Origin: CAVSVP01 sp963731125
Lineage (GTDB): Bacteria > Pseudomonadota > Gammaproteobacteria > Competibacterales > Competibacteraceae
Assembly: GCA_963731125.1 (NCBI GenBank)
Contig: CAVSVP010000015.1
Span: 44,711-108,710, forward strand
Length of the DNA stretch: 64,000 bases
Direction: 5' to 3'
Of the stretch, positions 8,989-18,426 are shown one piece after another; position 1 is the first letter of the stretch, and each line of letters starts with the position of its first letter. The notes beneath the pieces were generated by a model. It saw nothing but the letters and a program-made list of their open reading frames with translations, had not been told where the DNA came from and did no database searches. The position numbers and the translations under genes were made by a program.

Positions 8989-9663
8989 ATGGCACAACGA
9001 GTTGATAAGAAGCGGCGGTGCCTGTTAAATGCTGGGCTATGGGGAGTAGGATTAGCGTTCACCAACAAGTGGGCTATAGCCGATATTAACCAGCGGATTC
9101 CTACCCCACTTCAGAGCAAAGGGCCATTTTATCCCGTTCGGCTGCCTTTGGATAAAGACAATGACTTGGTGAGGGTTGCTGGCCATCCGGGTCTCGCCAA
9201 GGGGCAGATTGTCGATGTCGTAGGGCGCATTGTTAATGAACGAGGAAAACCTGTGCGTAATGCCCGAGTTGAAATCTGGCAATGTGATGCAAACGGCCGG
9301 TATCGGCACCCTTGGGACCGCCGGAATGTACCGATGGACCCTAATTTTCAGGGTTACGGACGCTACCTCACAGGTAGCGATGGTGCCTATCGCTTTCGCA
9401 CCATTAAACCAGTGCCCTATCCTGGTCGTGCGCCGCATATTCATTTTGCCGTCAGTGGCCCGGATTTTGCGACGCTGATTACGCAGATGTATGTGGCAGG
9501 CGCTCCGGAGAATGTATGGGACCCGTTATTAAATAGCACCTCCGATGCTAAGGCCCGGCAACGCTTGATGGTTGCTTTCGAAGAAAATGCCTCTGGGCGA
9601 GATACCGATGTCATCGGTCAATTTGAGATTGTTCTGGCAGCGGATGGACGGTATATGCGGTGA
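8989..9663 (+). CDS. Intradiol ring-cleavage dioxygenase-like protein, exported
   Basis: The 224-residue product resembles the beta subunit of protocatechuate 3,4-dioxygenase. Visible features are IVDVVGRIVNERGKPVRNARVEIWQCDANGRY, the Tyr-containing GYGRYLTGSDGAYRFRTIKP, and the PHIHF motif, giving the two Tyr and two His of a non-haem Fe(III) site. The N-terminus reads DKKRRCLLNAGLWGVGLAF, a twin-Arg followed by a hydrophobic stretch, suggesting Tat export. Exported single-subunit members are common in genomes with no aromatic-degradation pathway, and none is seen nearby, so the physiological substrate is unknown. Confidence 0.82.
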   Translation: MAQRVDKKRRCLLNAGLWGVGLAFTNKWAIADINQRIPTPLQSKGPFYPVRLPLDKDNDLVRVAGHPGLAKGQIVDVVGRIVNERGKPVRNARVEIWQCDANGRYRHPWDRRNVPMDPNFQGYGRYLTGSDGAYRFRTIKPVPYPGRAPHIHFAVSGPDFATLITQMYVAGAPENVWDPLLNSTSDAKARQRLMVAFEENASGRDTDVIGQFEIVLAADGRYMR

Positions 9664-9718
9664 GGCAATGTTTTTCTGCAGGATAGCCGCTAATAATTGA
9701 TAAACTTGGAGAAGAATA

Positions 9719-10195
9719 ATGAAAAGTTTGACGGCAAAAGACATCATGACTCAGGACATCTTAGTGGCGCGCGCCGATTGGTCACTGGATCGGCTGGCGG
9801 AGTTTTTTGCGGATAATTATATTTCGGGAGCGCCGGTTATAGACAGGCATGAAGTCTTGATCGGTGTGGTTTCTTTAACTGATATGGCCCGTCATGAAAG
9901 TTTTTGTTCTGCAGAAGTAGGGGCGGGCGATGTCCACGAATATTATTATCAGGAACTTGAAAGTCAGTATGCGCGGGAAGAGCTTGCTGCCCTACGCATC
10001 AGAGCCGAACCTATTACTACAGTGTTCGACATTATGACGCCGATGCTCTTTGCTGTCGATGGGGATACTCTAGTGCAAGAAGTGGCCGACACCATGGTGA
10101 GAGGCCACATTCATCGAGTTTTAGTCACTCGGGAAAAAAAAGTAGTCGGCATTGTGACGGCATTGGATATGCTGAAAATTATACGTGATTTATAA
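9719..10195 (+). CDS. Two-CBS-domain protein
   Basis: The 158 residues consist of two CBS motifs: TAKDIMTQDILVARADWS to about residue 60, and FDIMTPMLFAVDGDTLVQEV to the end (VVGIVTALDMLKIIRDL). About 40 residues with a Glu/Tyr-rich helix separate them. Paired CBS domains form a Bateman module that usually binds adenine nucleotides and acts as an energy sensor. No catalytic domain is fused, so it probably regulates a partner. GGAGAAG stands 6-7 bp before the ATG. Its 3' end points into the hexanucleotide repeat. Confidence 0.88.
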   Translation: MKSLTAKDIMTQDILVARADWSLDRLAEFFADNYISGAPVIDRHEVLIGVVSLTDMARHESFCSAEVGAGDVHEYYYQELESQYAREELAALRIRAEPITTVFDIMTPMLFAVDGDTLVQEVADTMVRGHIHRVLVTREKKVVGIVTALDMLKIIRDL

Positions 10196-10218
10196 CTGAC
10201 ACCGCTGGTTCTGTTTCC

Positions 10219-10334
10219 ACTCCTACTCCTACTCCTACTCCTACTCCTACTCCTACTCCTACTCCTACTCCTACTCCTACTCCTACTCCTACTCCTACTC
10301 CTACTCCTACTCCTACTCCTACCCTACTCCTACT
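10219..10334. repeat. Hexanucleotide microsatellite (TCCTAC)n
   Basis: A perfect tandem run of the 6-bp unit TCCTAC extends from 10219 to 10322 (about 17 copies), followed by degenerate units to 10334. It fills the space between the convergent CBS and SpoVR genes. The complementary strand reads GTAGGA repeated. The TAG stop codon of spoVR (10333-10335) is formed by the last, degenerate unit. Confidence 0.97.
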
Positions 10335-11829
10335 ACCGCAGGGGGCATTCGCCTATCAGTGTGATCTTTCCGTTCTCATCTACCGCTTCTAAGCGGACGG
10401 TGAAGCCCCATAGCCGATGTAAATGTTTCAAGACCTCGGAAGCCGCGTCCGAAAGGGGCTTGCGGTTATAGCGGGTATGCCGCAGAGTTAACGAACGATC
10501 ACCCCGATGGTCTACTGCATAAACCTGGATGTTGGGCTCCCGACTGCCCAAATTATATTGATCAGATAGCGCCTGGCACACGTAACGATAACCGCTCTCA
10601 TTATGAATGGCGGCTATTTCTAAATCTGGGTTAGTGTCATCGTCCAGTACGGCGAACAGCTTAAAATCCCGGATCACTTTGGGCGATAAAAATTGCCCGA
10701 TAAAACTTTCGTCCTTGAAGTTACGCATGGCAAAATCCAAGGTCTTCACCCAATCGCTGCCCGCTATATCTGGAAACCAGTATCTATCTTCGTCGGTAGG
10801 ATGTTCGCAGATGCGGCGGATATCGCTCATCATAGCGAATCCAAGGGCATAGGGATTAATGCCGGAGTAATAGGGGCTATCGAAGGATGGTTGATAGATA
10901 ACACTGGTATGGGATTGCAGAAACTCTATCATAAAGCCGTCGTTGATGTAGCCTTGGTCGTACAGCTCATTGAGCAGCGTATAGTGCCAGAAAGTAGCCC
11001 AGCCTTCATTCATTACCTGAGTTTGGCGTTGAGGATAAAAATACTGAGCCAACTTGCGCACAATACGCACGACCTCGCGCTGCCAAGGTTCCAGCAGAGG
11101 CGCATTTTTTTCAATAAAATACAGTAGGTTTTCCTGAGGTTCGGCAGGAAAACGTCGGGCGGATTGGGCATCTTCTGAAACTTCTTTGGAAGGAATCGTG
11201 CGCCATAGTTCGTTAACCTGAGATTGCAGGTAAGCTTCTCGTTCCTCCTGACGCTGGCGCTCTTCCTGCATCGATAAGGGTGAAGGACGCTTATAACGAT
11301 CTACACCATAATTCATCAGGGCGTGACAGGAATCCAAGAACAATTCTACCGTTTCTTCGCCGTAACGTTCCTCGCATTCGACGATATAGTTTCTGGCAAA
11401 TAACAGGTAGTCAATGATGGCATCGGCGCTGGTCCAAGTGCGGAATAAATAGTTGCCCTTAAAAAAGGAATTGTGACCATAACAAGCATGGGCAATGACC
11501 AAAGCTTGCATGGTCATGGTGTTTTCTTCCATTAGGTAGGCGATACAAGGATCGGAATTAATGACGATCTCGTAAGCCAGTCCCATTTGACCGCGCTTGT
11601 AAGTTTGCTCGGTGGTGACAAACTGCTTACCGTAGGACCAATGTTTATAGCCTAACGGCATGCCCACCGAGGAATAGGCATCCATCATTTGCTCAGCAGT
11701 GATGACTTCGATCTGATTGGCATAAGTATCGAGTTTAAAGTCGGCCGCAATGCGGTCGATCTCGGTTTTATAGCGCTCCAACAAAGGAAAAGTCCATTCG
11801 GACGAGCTGGATATTATGCGATGAGTCAT
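10333..11829 (-). CDS. SpoVR family protein
   Basis: A 498-residue SpoVR/YcgB protein. The family has no established biochemical role but is consistently encoded with PrkA and YeaH and induced by nutrient or stationary-phase stress. Recognisable conserved stretches are WSYGKQF, GYKHWSYG, IAHACYGHNSFFKGNYLF, and GWATFWHY. The start ATG overlaps the stop of the upstream yeaH-like gene by 4 bp (ATGA at 11826-11829), indicating translational coupling. The stop codon lies in the edge of the TCCTAC repeat, so the C-terminus could change if the repeat contracts or slips. Confidence 0.93.
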   Translation of the reverse strand: MTHRIISSSSEWTFPLLERYKTEIDRIAADFKLDTYANQIEVITAEQMMDAYSSVGMPLGYKHWSYGKQFVTTEQTYKRGQMGLAYEIVINSDPCIAYLMEENTMTMQALVIAHACYGHNSFFKGNYLFRTWTSADAIIDYLLFARNYIVECEERYGEETVELFLDSCHALMNYGVDRYKRPSPLSMQEERQRQEEREAYLQSQVNELWRTIPSKEVSEDAQSARRFPAEPQENLLYFIEKNAPLLEPWQREVVRIVRKLAQYFYPQRQTQVMNEGWATFWHYTLLNELYDQGYINDGFMIEFLQSHTSVIYQPSFDSPYYSGINPYALGFAMMSDIRRICEHPTDEDRYWFPDIAGSDWVKTLDFAMRNFKDESFIGQFLSPKVIRDFKLFAVLDDDTNPDLEIAAIHNESGYRYVCQALSDQYNLGSREPNIQVYAVDHRGDRSLTLRHTRYNRKPLSDAASEVLKHLHRLWGFTVRLEAVDENGKITLIGECPLR

Positions 11830-13097
11830 GTGGTCGTGCGCCTCCTAAAGAGATCCCGAAACACTGGATAAATATCGGCTGGTCCGTCGATTTGCCGCAT
11901 AGCAAATTGCGGATAGATTTTACGCACTTCTTCGTAAGCCTCCCACAGGCTCTGATGACGATCCGGGGTAATCTCAATGTAAGCAAAATAACGCACCGCC
12001 GGCATGATGTGTTTGATCAAAATATCCCGGCAGCTGGGAGAGTCATGGTGCCAGTTGTCGCCGTCTGAGGCCTGTGCCGCATAGATGTTCCAGCTCGACA
12101 CGGGATACCGGTCCCGAACAACATCCCGCATCAAAGACAAGGCACTGGATACGACCGTACCGCCGGTTTCTCTGGAGTAAAAAAATTCTTCCTCATCTAC
12201 TTCCTTGGCTACGGTGTGATGGCGAATAAATACAACATCAATACGTTCGTAATTGCGTTTGAGAAACAGGTATAGCAATGTAAAAAAACGTTTGGCTAAG
12301 TCTTTACGGATTTTATCCATCGAGCCGGAAACATCCATCAGACAAAACATGACGGCCTGAGTTGTGGGTTGCGGCTGCAGAACACGGTTGGCGTAACGCA
12401 GATCAAAAGTATCAATAAACGGAATTGCATTGATTCGAGTTCTTAAGCGGGCGATATCCGCTCGCAGTTCCGCCACCCTCGGGTCGCTTTCATCCGTATC
12501 TTCCAGCAAAGCTTCCAGTTCCCTTTGAGTCTCCCGGAGGCGGGAATTATAGGGGGCGGCCAGGGCAATACGGCGAGCCAAAGCACTCTTCATAGAGCGC
12601 ACTATATCAATATTAGGCGGTGTGCCGGCAGTGGAAACGCCGGCTCGCACCGCTTTAAACTCCTGAGCTTTAGCGAGCTGCGTTTTGACTAGGTTAGGTA
12701 GTTCCAGGTCCTCAAAGAAGAGTTCTAAAAATTCTTCGCGAGAGAGCTGAAATACAAAATCGTCTTCGCCCGACCCGCTGTTGCTGGCTTGACCGCCGCC
12801 TTTGCCAGCGCCTTTGCCGCCTTTAGGGCGCGGTACCCGATCTCCGGTCACAAATTCCTTGTTGCCAGGATGAATAATCTCACGATGGCCACCAGGACCA
12901 TGACCAAACACTGGCTCAGAAATATCACGGGCAGGAATACCGACCTTTTCACCACTATCCATGTCCTTGATGGAGCGGCCGTTCATAGCCTCGTTTACGG
13001 CTTTCTTGAGCTGACTTTTAAAGCGCCGGATAAAGCGCTGGCGATTGACGGCGCTCTTATTTTTGCCGTCCAGCCGCCTGTCAATGAAAGTTGGCAT
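11826..13097 (-). CDS. yeaH: YeaH/YhbH family protein (DUF444, vWA-like)
   Basis: The 423-residue product is the middle gene of a prkA-yeaH-spoVR operon. It has the expected basic N-terminus (FIDRRLDGKNKSAVNRQRF), a Gly-rich low-complexity linker at about residues 90-110, and a C-terminal von Willebrand A-like fold with the metal-site motif MDVSGSMDKIRKDLAKRFF and the FIRHHTVAKEVDEEEFF segment. The family works with the PrkA kinase in stress responses by an unknown mechanism. It follows prkA by about 11 bp and overlaps spoVR by 4 bp. Confidence 0.93.
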   Translation of the reverse strand: MPTFIDRRLDGKNKSAVNRQRFIRRFKSQLKKAVNEAMNGRSIKDMDSGEKVGIPARDISEPVFGHGPGGHREIIHPGNKEFVTGDRVPRPKGGKGAGKGGGQASNSGSGEDDFVFQLSREEFLELFFEDLELPNLVKTQLAKAQEFKAVRAGVSTAGTPPNIDIVRSMKSALARRIALAAPYNSRLRETQRELEALLEDTDESDPRVAELRADIARLRTRINAIPFIDTFDLRYANRVLQPQPTTQAVMFCLMDVSGSMDKIRKDLAKRFFTLLYLFLKRNYERIDVVFIRHHTVAKEVDEEEFFYSRETGGTVVSSALSLMRDVVRDRYPVSSWNIYAAQASDGDNWHHDSPSCRDILIKHIMPAVRYFAYIEITPDRHQSLWEAYEEVRKIYPQFAMRQIDGPADIYPVFRDLFRRRTTT

Positions 13098-13108
13098 AAA
13101 GACTCTCC

Positions 13109-15031
13109 TTACGAGGCCTTACGCACCCGCAGATACCATTCAGACAATAGACGCACCTGCTTTGGCGTATAACCTTTGGTGACCATGCGGTTAACGAATT
13201 CCTCGTGTTTTTTCTGATCCTCAGCCGAGGACTTGGCATTAAAAGAAATTACTGGAAGTAATTCTTCAGTGCTGGAGAACATCTTTTTCTCAATAACGGT
13301 ACGTAGTTTCTCATAGCTCGTCCAGGCTGGATTACGACCCGCGTTATTGGCGCGTGCCCGCAACACAAAGTTGACGATTTCATTGCGGAAGTCCTTGGGA
13401 TTGCTGATGCCAGCCGGTTTTTCAATCTTTTCTAATTCTACGTTGAGTGCAGCACGGTCAAAGAATTCACCGGTGTCGGGATCACGGTATTCTTGATCTT
13501 GAATCCAAAAGTCGGCATAAGTGACGTAACGGTCAAAAACATTTTGACCGTATTCAGCATAAGATTCCAAATAAGCCGTTTGCAATTCTTTGCCAATAAA
13601 TTCGGCATAGCGGGGTGCCAGGTAGCCCTTGAGATAGCTTAAGTAACGCTCCTCAAGTTCAGGCGGAAACTGCTCGCGTTCAATCTGCCGCTCAAGTACG
13701 TAGAGAAGATGAACCGGGTTGGCGGCGACTTCGGTGTGATCGAAGTTAAAAACCTGGGAAAGAATCTTGAAGGCAAAGCGAGTGGAAATACCAGACATAC
13801 CTTCATCAACACCGGCGTAGTCTCGATACTCCTGAATAGATTTTGCCTTAGGGTCGGTGTCTTTTAGGTTTTCACCGTCATAAACACGCATCTTGGAGAA
13901 AATGCTGGAATTCTCCGGTTCCTTGAGGCGCGACAGCACTGTAAACTGTCCCAACATCTCTAAAGTACCAGGTGCACAGGATGCGTCGTTAAGAGAACTT
14001 TCCCATAACAGCTTCTCATAAATTTTGACTTCATCGTTGACCCGCAAACAATAGGGCACCTTAACAATATAAACCCGATCCAAAAAGGCTTCATTATTTC
14101 GATTATTTTTAAAGGTTTGCCATTCCGACTCATTGGAGTGGGCTAAGATAATTCCATCGAACGGCAAGGCAGACAGTCCTTCGGTGCTGTTGTAATTGCC
14201 TTCCTGAGTAGCGGTTAACAGAGGATGCAAGACCTTGATAGGGGCCTTGAACATTTCCACAAACTCCATTAATCCCTGGTTGGCACGGCATAAGGCTCCG
14301 GAGTAACTATAGGCGTCTGCGTCATTTTGGGCATAGTGCTCCAACTTGCGAATGTCCACCTTACCTACCAGCGCAGAAATGTCCTGGTTATTTTCATCGC
14401 CGGGCTCGGTCTTGGCGATAGCAATCTGATTGAGAATCGACGGATAGACTTTTACTACCTTGAACTGAGTGATGTCACCGTTGTATTCGTGCAAGCGTTT
14501 TACCGCCCAAGGGGACATGATGGTCTTTAGGCAACGGCGGGGAATACCGTAATCCTCTTCCAAAATAGGGCCATCTTCATCGGGAGAAAAAAGACCTAAA
14601 GGAGACTCCTGTACAGGCGAACCCTGGATAGCGTAAAAAGATACTTTTTCCATCAGCGCCTTGAGCCGTTCGGCCAAGGACGACTTGCCGCCACCCACAG
14701 GACCCAACAAATAAAGGATTTGCTTTTTCTCTTCCAAGCCTTGCGCCGCATGCCTCAGGTAGGACACAATTTGGTCGATAGAGTCCTCCATACCATAAAA
14801 CTCGTCGAAGGCCGGGTACCTTTTGATGACTTTATTGGAAAATATTCGGCTTAAGCGGGGATTCAGTCGGGTGTCTATTAATTCAGGTTCGCCAATAGCC
14901 ATCAGTAAGCGTTCGGCAGCCGTTGCGTAAGCGCTCGGGTCAGATTTACAGATTTCTAAATATTCCTGAATGCTAAAAACCTCCTCCCGACTCCTTTCAT
15001 AGCGTGACTGATAGCGGTTGAAAATGCTCAT
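13109..15031 (-). CDS. prkA: PrkA (YeaG) serine protein kinase / AAA+ protein
   Basis: First gene of the stress operon, 640 residues from the preferred start, matching E. coli YeaG (about 644). The P-loop LLGPVGGGKSSLAERL lies near residue 105, followed by a large AAA domain and the C-terminal kinase-like region of the PrkA family. The start is taken as ATG 15031 (MSIFNRYQSRYE, typical of the family) because GAGAGG stands about 8 bp upstream; an upstream in-frame GTG at 15052 would add seven atypical residues. The long AT-rich region upstream probably carries a regulated promoter; no sigma-54 site of correct spacing could be confirmed. Confidence 0.95.
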   Translation of the reverse strand: MSIFNRYQSRYERSREEVFSIQEYLEICKSDPSAYATAAERLLMAIGEPELIDTRLNPRLSRIFSNKVIKRYPAFDEFYGMEDSIDQIVSYLRHAAQGLEEKKQILYLLGPVGGGKSSLAERLKALMEKVSFYAIQGSPVQESPLGLFSPDEDGPILEEDYGIPRRCLKTIMSPWAVKRLHEYNGDITQFKVVKVYPSILNQIAIAKTEPGDENNQDISALVGKVDIRKLEHYAQNDADAYSYSGALCRANQGLMEFVEMFKAPIKVLHPLLTATQEGNYNSTEGLSALPFDGIILAHSNESEWQTFKNNRNNEAFLDRVYIVKVPYCLRVNDEVKIYEKLLWESSLNDASCAPGTLEMLGQFTVLSRLKEPENSSIFSKMRVYDGENLKDTDPKAKSIQEYRDYAGVDEGMSGISTRFAFKILSQVFNFDHTEVAANPVHLLYVLERQIEREQFPPELEERYLSYLKGYLAPRYAEFIGKELQTAYLESYAEYGQNVFDRYVTYADFWIQDQEYRDPDTGEFFDRAALNVELEKIEKPAGISNPKDFRNEIVNFVLRARANNAGRNPAWTSYEKLRTVIEKKMFSSTEELLPVISFNAKSSAEDQKKHEEFVNRMVTKGYTPKQVRLLSEWYLRVRKAS

Positions 15032-16094
15032 GTGTGTTACCTCTCTAGGCACCGTGATGTAACCTTAAGATTGTCAGTTTCAGCAAATATCGGACCAACC
15101 TTTGGTTTGTTGCCTAAACATTATAAAGATAATAATATTCAAAACCTTAGAGATATTATACGTTATTCTTGTAAGTAATAACTATGTAGTTTTTTCTAAG
15201 TAGCTTCTAGCAACTTATTGCTGCTGAACGACAGTTGATAGTAAGAGAGCCATAAGTAATGTTGCCAGGCAAAATTTCTGTGCATGGCTAACGAGCTCTA
15301 AAAGCACAATTTTAGTGCAATGTGTTTTTATTACAAAGTGGCCGCTCATTGCCTCAAACTGCAAACTTGGTAGCCGCCGCATCCGCTTACGTAGGAATTA
15401 ACTAGACTTATGTGGATCCGTAAATGTACTTTATCACGTTCCTTCTCTTGGAGTATGTTCTTCTCGCCCAGTTCCCAAAATACGCTATCTTAAGCCAAGC
15501 GATGTCTAGAAAAAGTTGGCAACGTGTCCTTGTTGTTTTAGGGTTTCCCACTGGTAGGTTAGAAACCTGAGGCTGATTACATACAAAAATCATACCTTTT
15601 GATAAATAACCGTTATCTGTCTAAATGAGATGACCGCAAAGCCGGCATAAATTAGTGTCTAATTTTTGATCATGGTTTAAACATTATTGCCGCTCAATAG
15701 TTATGAGCCAGTTGCAAGAGAGTTAGTAGTATGGGCGTGTTGGGTGAAAAGGCTTACATTCTGGTGCTTTGATTGCTTCAGAATAGTGCGCTGCAGGCTG
15801 GCAGGCATGTGCATTTCCTCTCCCCGGGCGGTTTCTATATCTATATAGGTAGCGCCCTGAGGCCGAGTGGCTTACGGAAAAGGTTAAGCTATCATCTGTA
15901 CCACATAAAGCAACCCACCACTTTAATCTTGTGAGAGTACACTTCGAACTTTCAAAAAAATTTCCTTTCATTACTGAACTGCGGATACAAAGCGAAAGTA
16001 GATGAACATTATCCTCCCGTAGCTAGAGCCTGCTGGATATGGGTTTAGCACAGCTATACTAATCGTTCGGGTAAGTTCCAGGTCGCTTAAACTT
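15032..16094. other. AT-rich 1-kb intergenic region upstream of prkA
   Basis: No credible gene is seen on either strand; the short frames present have no recognisable product or good ribosome site. An AT-rich perfect hairpin occurs at 15649-15665 (AAATTAG/CTAATTT with a 3-base loop), followed by T residues on the plus strand, so it may be a weak terminator. A CTATAT direct repeat lies at about 15834-15846. The length is unusual for this gene-dense window. Confidence 0.5.
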
Positions 16095-16406
16095 ATGACG
16101 TTTATTCTATTGCTGTTAATTGGGCTCGTGTTGTGGCTTTGGCAGGATAACCTGCGAGCCCGAGAACAAGCCTGGCAAGCCGGCGCACAAGCGTGTCAGC
16201 GGTGTGGCGTACAACTCTTGGATGATACTGTGGCATTGGAGTGCCTAGGGTGGCGCCGTAAACGGAATGGAAACTATTGTTTAGAGCGGGTTTATCTCTT
16301 CGAATTTACTGATGATGGTACAACCCGACGCCTCGGACGGTTGGTGATACTGGGAAAGCAGGTGGAAATTCTTTGTATGGAGGGAAATGATTTGATCATT
16401 CCCTAA
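16095..16406 (+). CDS. DUF3301 family small membrane-anchored protein
   Basis: A 103-residue protein with one N-terminal transmembrane segment (FILLLLIGLVLWLW, residues 3-16) and a soluble domain containing ACQRCGVQLLDDTVAL, a WRRKRNG segment and the YLFEFTDDGTTRRLGRLVILG signature of DUF3301. The family is common in Gammaproteobacteria and its function is unknown. It probably faces the cytoplasm or periplasm as a single-span protein. Confidence 0.85.
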   Translation: MTFILLLLIGLVLWLWQDNLRAREQAWQAGAQACQRCGVQLLDDTVALECLGWRRKRNGNYCLERVYLFEFTDDGTTRRLGRLVILGKQVEILCMEGNDLIIP

Positions 16407-16500
16407 CATGAGATGGTTCAGTAGCAGTTCAGCTTATCTGCGTTATAGTCACTTGATAAAAAGTGATTGAATTAGCAACTTGATTCAGAGGTTTTGGAAA

Positions 16501-16968
16501 ATGAACAGCGTAAGGATAGTAAGCTTATTGATCATTGCTTTATTGAGCAGCATGCTGATAAGTGGCTGTGCATCCAGTCTCTCTGGCAGTGCTTACAGTC
16601 GATCTCAAGCACGTTCGGCTCAGGAAGTGCAATTGGGTTATGTCGAAAGTGTTCGAGACGTTCAGATTGAAGGCACGAAAAGCGGTATTGGGACAGCGGC
16701 TGGAGCTGCGCTCGGTGGCGTTGCCGCACATAGCGTTGGCAACGGTACGGTAAGAACGTTGGCAACGATTGGCGGCGTTCTGCTGGGTGGTCTGGCCGGT
16801 GCAGCGACAGAGGAGGGTGTTACCCGTCAACCAGGACTGGAAATCACCGTGCGTTTAGACAGCGGACGTGTGCTTGCAGTCACACAAGCGGCCGACGAAC
16901 CATTTTACCCCGGAGAACGGGTACGAATCATAACTGCCTATGATGGCACTATGCGGGTTGCTCATTGA
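16501..16968 (+). CDS. Glycine-zipper 2TM outer-membrane lipoprotein (SlyB/Pcp-like)
   Basis: Residues 1-22 form a lipoprotein signal with the lipobox LISGC, so the mature protein is probably lipid-anchored. The middle contains two Gly/Ala-rich helices (GIGTAAGAALGGVAAHSVG and LATIGGVLLGGLAGAATEEG) that form a glycine-zipper hairpin. The C-terminal domain (PGLEITVRLDSGRVLAVTQ to the end) is the SlyB-type beta domain. The frame is open from a TTG at 16480, but ATG 16501 gives a proper signal sequence and is preferred. These proteins associate with outer-membrane porins under envelope stress. Confidence 0.88.
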   Translation: MNSVRIVSLLIIALLSSMLISGCASSLSGSAYSRSQARSAQEVQLGYVESVRDVQIEGTKSGIGTAAGAALGGVAAHSVGNGTVRTLATIGGVLLGGLAGAATEEGVTRQPGLEITVRLDSGRVLAVTQAADEPFYPGERVRIITAYDGTMRVAH

Positions 16969-17225
16969 ATCATGACATGACGAGATGGATAGAAAAATAT
17001 AACGAACACTGCAGGTAAACCGTATTACAACGACTATTCGGGCCTAATTTGGGCTTAACGGCGGGTGGCTGCGGTCGCTAGGGGTGTGTAAGGCAAATTC
17101 AGTGAAAATGCGGACGCAATCCCTCTTCCAACTATATTAAGATCATGCTTTGGCAGTTGCCGTAAAAAACCATCATCCCCACAGTGGGACATCATTGGGA
17201 ATAGCTGTTCCGGGAGCATGAGTCC

Positions 17226-18413
17226 ATGATCCAATCCTTCTCCATCGCCAGGTTGCCGCGCATCGAATTCGGTGCTGACACTATTTTTAAATTGCCTGAC
17301 TTACTGACCCGCTATGGGAGCAGGGCGCTGCTGGTAACGGGAGGCCACTCTTTTCAGAGTTCTTCTTATTGGGAACCGTTGTTGGCGTCCTTTAAGCAAC
17401 GTGGTATTACCTGGGAACAATTGCTGGTTGATGAGGAGCCATCACCGAGGCTCATAGACGAAGCCGTGAGCCGCTTCCACGATGACGGTATTGAGGTAGT
17501 CATCGGAATTGGCGGCGGCAGCGTTTTGGACGCTGCCAAGGCCGTGGCCGGACTGCTCATCAGCGGCGATTCTGTGCTAGATTATCTTGAAGGAATTGGG
17601 CCGGAACGGCCTTATAAAGGCCCTGCTGTGCCTTTCGTGGCCGTACCTACTACGGCCGGTACTGGCAGTGAGGCCACTAAAAACGCCGTGCTCAGCAGCC
17701 GGGGGAAAAATGGTTTTAAGAAATCATTTCGCCATGAACGGTTGGTGCCGGAGTATGCGCTGGTGGATCCGAATCTGCTGGCCACCTGCCCGCACAAACA
17801 GATTGCAGCGAACGCCATGGATGCCCTCACTCAGTTGTTGGAATCTTATGTTTCTCTTCGCGCCAATCCTTTTACTGATGCGTTGGCAGAAAAGGGCATG
17901 GAGGCCATAGCCCAGGGATTGTTTGCCTGGTATGAGGGAAGTGAAGATGCAGCCGTCGGACGAGAATGTTTAGCTTTTGCCGCTCTCGCTTCAGGGATCT
18001 GTCTAGCACAAACGGGACTCGGTTCGGTCCATGGATTAGCGTCACCCCTGGGCGCTTTTTTTCCTATTCCGCACGGCATCGTTTGCGGTACGCTAGTGGC
18101 CGCTGCTACCCGGATCAATATTGATGCTTTGCGAGCACGAGATCCAGACAGTCCAGCCCGGCATAAATACGCTAAAGTTGGAAATACTTTGAGTGGTCGA
18201 CTGCATAGCAATCCTCGCAATGCCCGTGAGGCGCTGGTGCTGGTTTTAGCAGAATGGACCCAGCGTCTAGCCCTACCACCCTTGAGTGCATATGGAGTGA
18301 AGGAAAGCGACCTTACCCACATCGTCGCCCACTGTCGGGGAGGTAGCATGAAAACGAACCCTATCGTGCTAAGCGATGAAGAACTTATCGATATTCTAAA
18401 GCAGCGCTTATAA
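17226..18413 (+). CDS. Iron-containing alcohol dehydrogenase
   Basis: A 395-residue group III alcohol dehydrogenase. The nucleotide-binding motif is IGIGGGSVLDAAKAVAG (about residue 97 on), followed by VPTTAGTGSEATKNAVLS. The metal site is formed by the Asp of DPNLLATCP/AMDALTQL and the His residues of SVHGLASPLGAFF and PIPHGIVCGTL. The substrate cannot be told from sequence; members oxidise short alcohols, lactaldehyde or reduce aldehydes. A glycerophosphodiesterase gene starts 13 bp downstream, so a glycerol- or lipid-related role is possible but is inference. Confidence 0.92.
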   Translation: MIQSFSIARLPRIEFGADTIFKLPDLLTRYGSRALLVTGGHSFQSSSYWEPLLASFKQRGITWEQLLVDEEPSPRLIDEAVSRFHDDGIEVVIGIGGGSVLDAAKAVAGLLISGDSVLDYLEGIGPERPYKGPAVPFVAVPTTAGTGSEATKNAVLSSRGKNGFKKSFRHERLVPEYALVDPNLLATCPHKQIAANAMDALTQLLESYVSLRANPFTDALAEKGMEAIAQGLFAWYEGSEDAAVGRECLAFAALASGICLAQTGLGSVHGLASPLGAFFPIPHGIVCGTLVAAATRINIDALRARDPDSPARHKYAKVGNTLSGRLHSNPRNAREALVLVLAEWTQRLALPPLSAYGVKESDLTHIVAHCRGGSMKTNPIVLSDEELIDILKQRL

Positions 18414-18426
18414 GCAAAAAACACTC

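Noticed and set aside
10219..10334. Possible CRISPR or coding repeat at the hexamer array
   Set aside because: The unit is 6 bp without spacers and lies outside any gene, so it is a simple microsatellite.
15270..15300. Sigma-54-like promoter upstream of prkA (TGCAC and TTTGC on the minus strand)
   Set aside because: Spacing between the GG-like and GC elements is two bases too long and the first G pair is incomplete.
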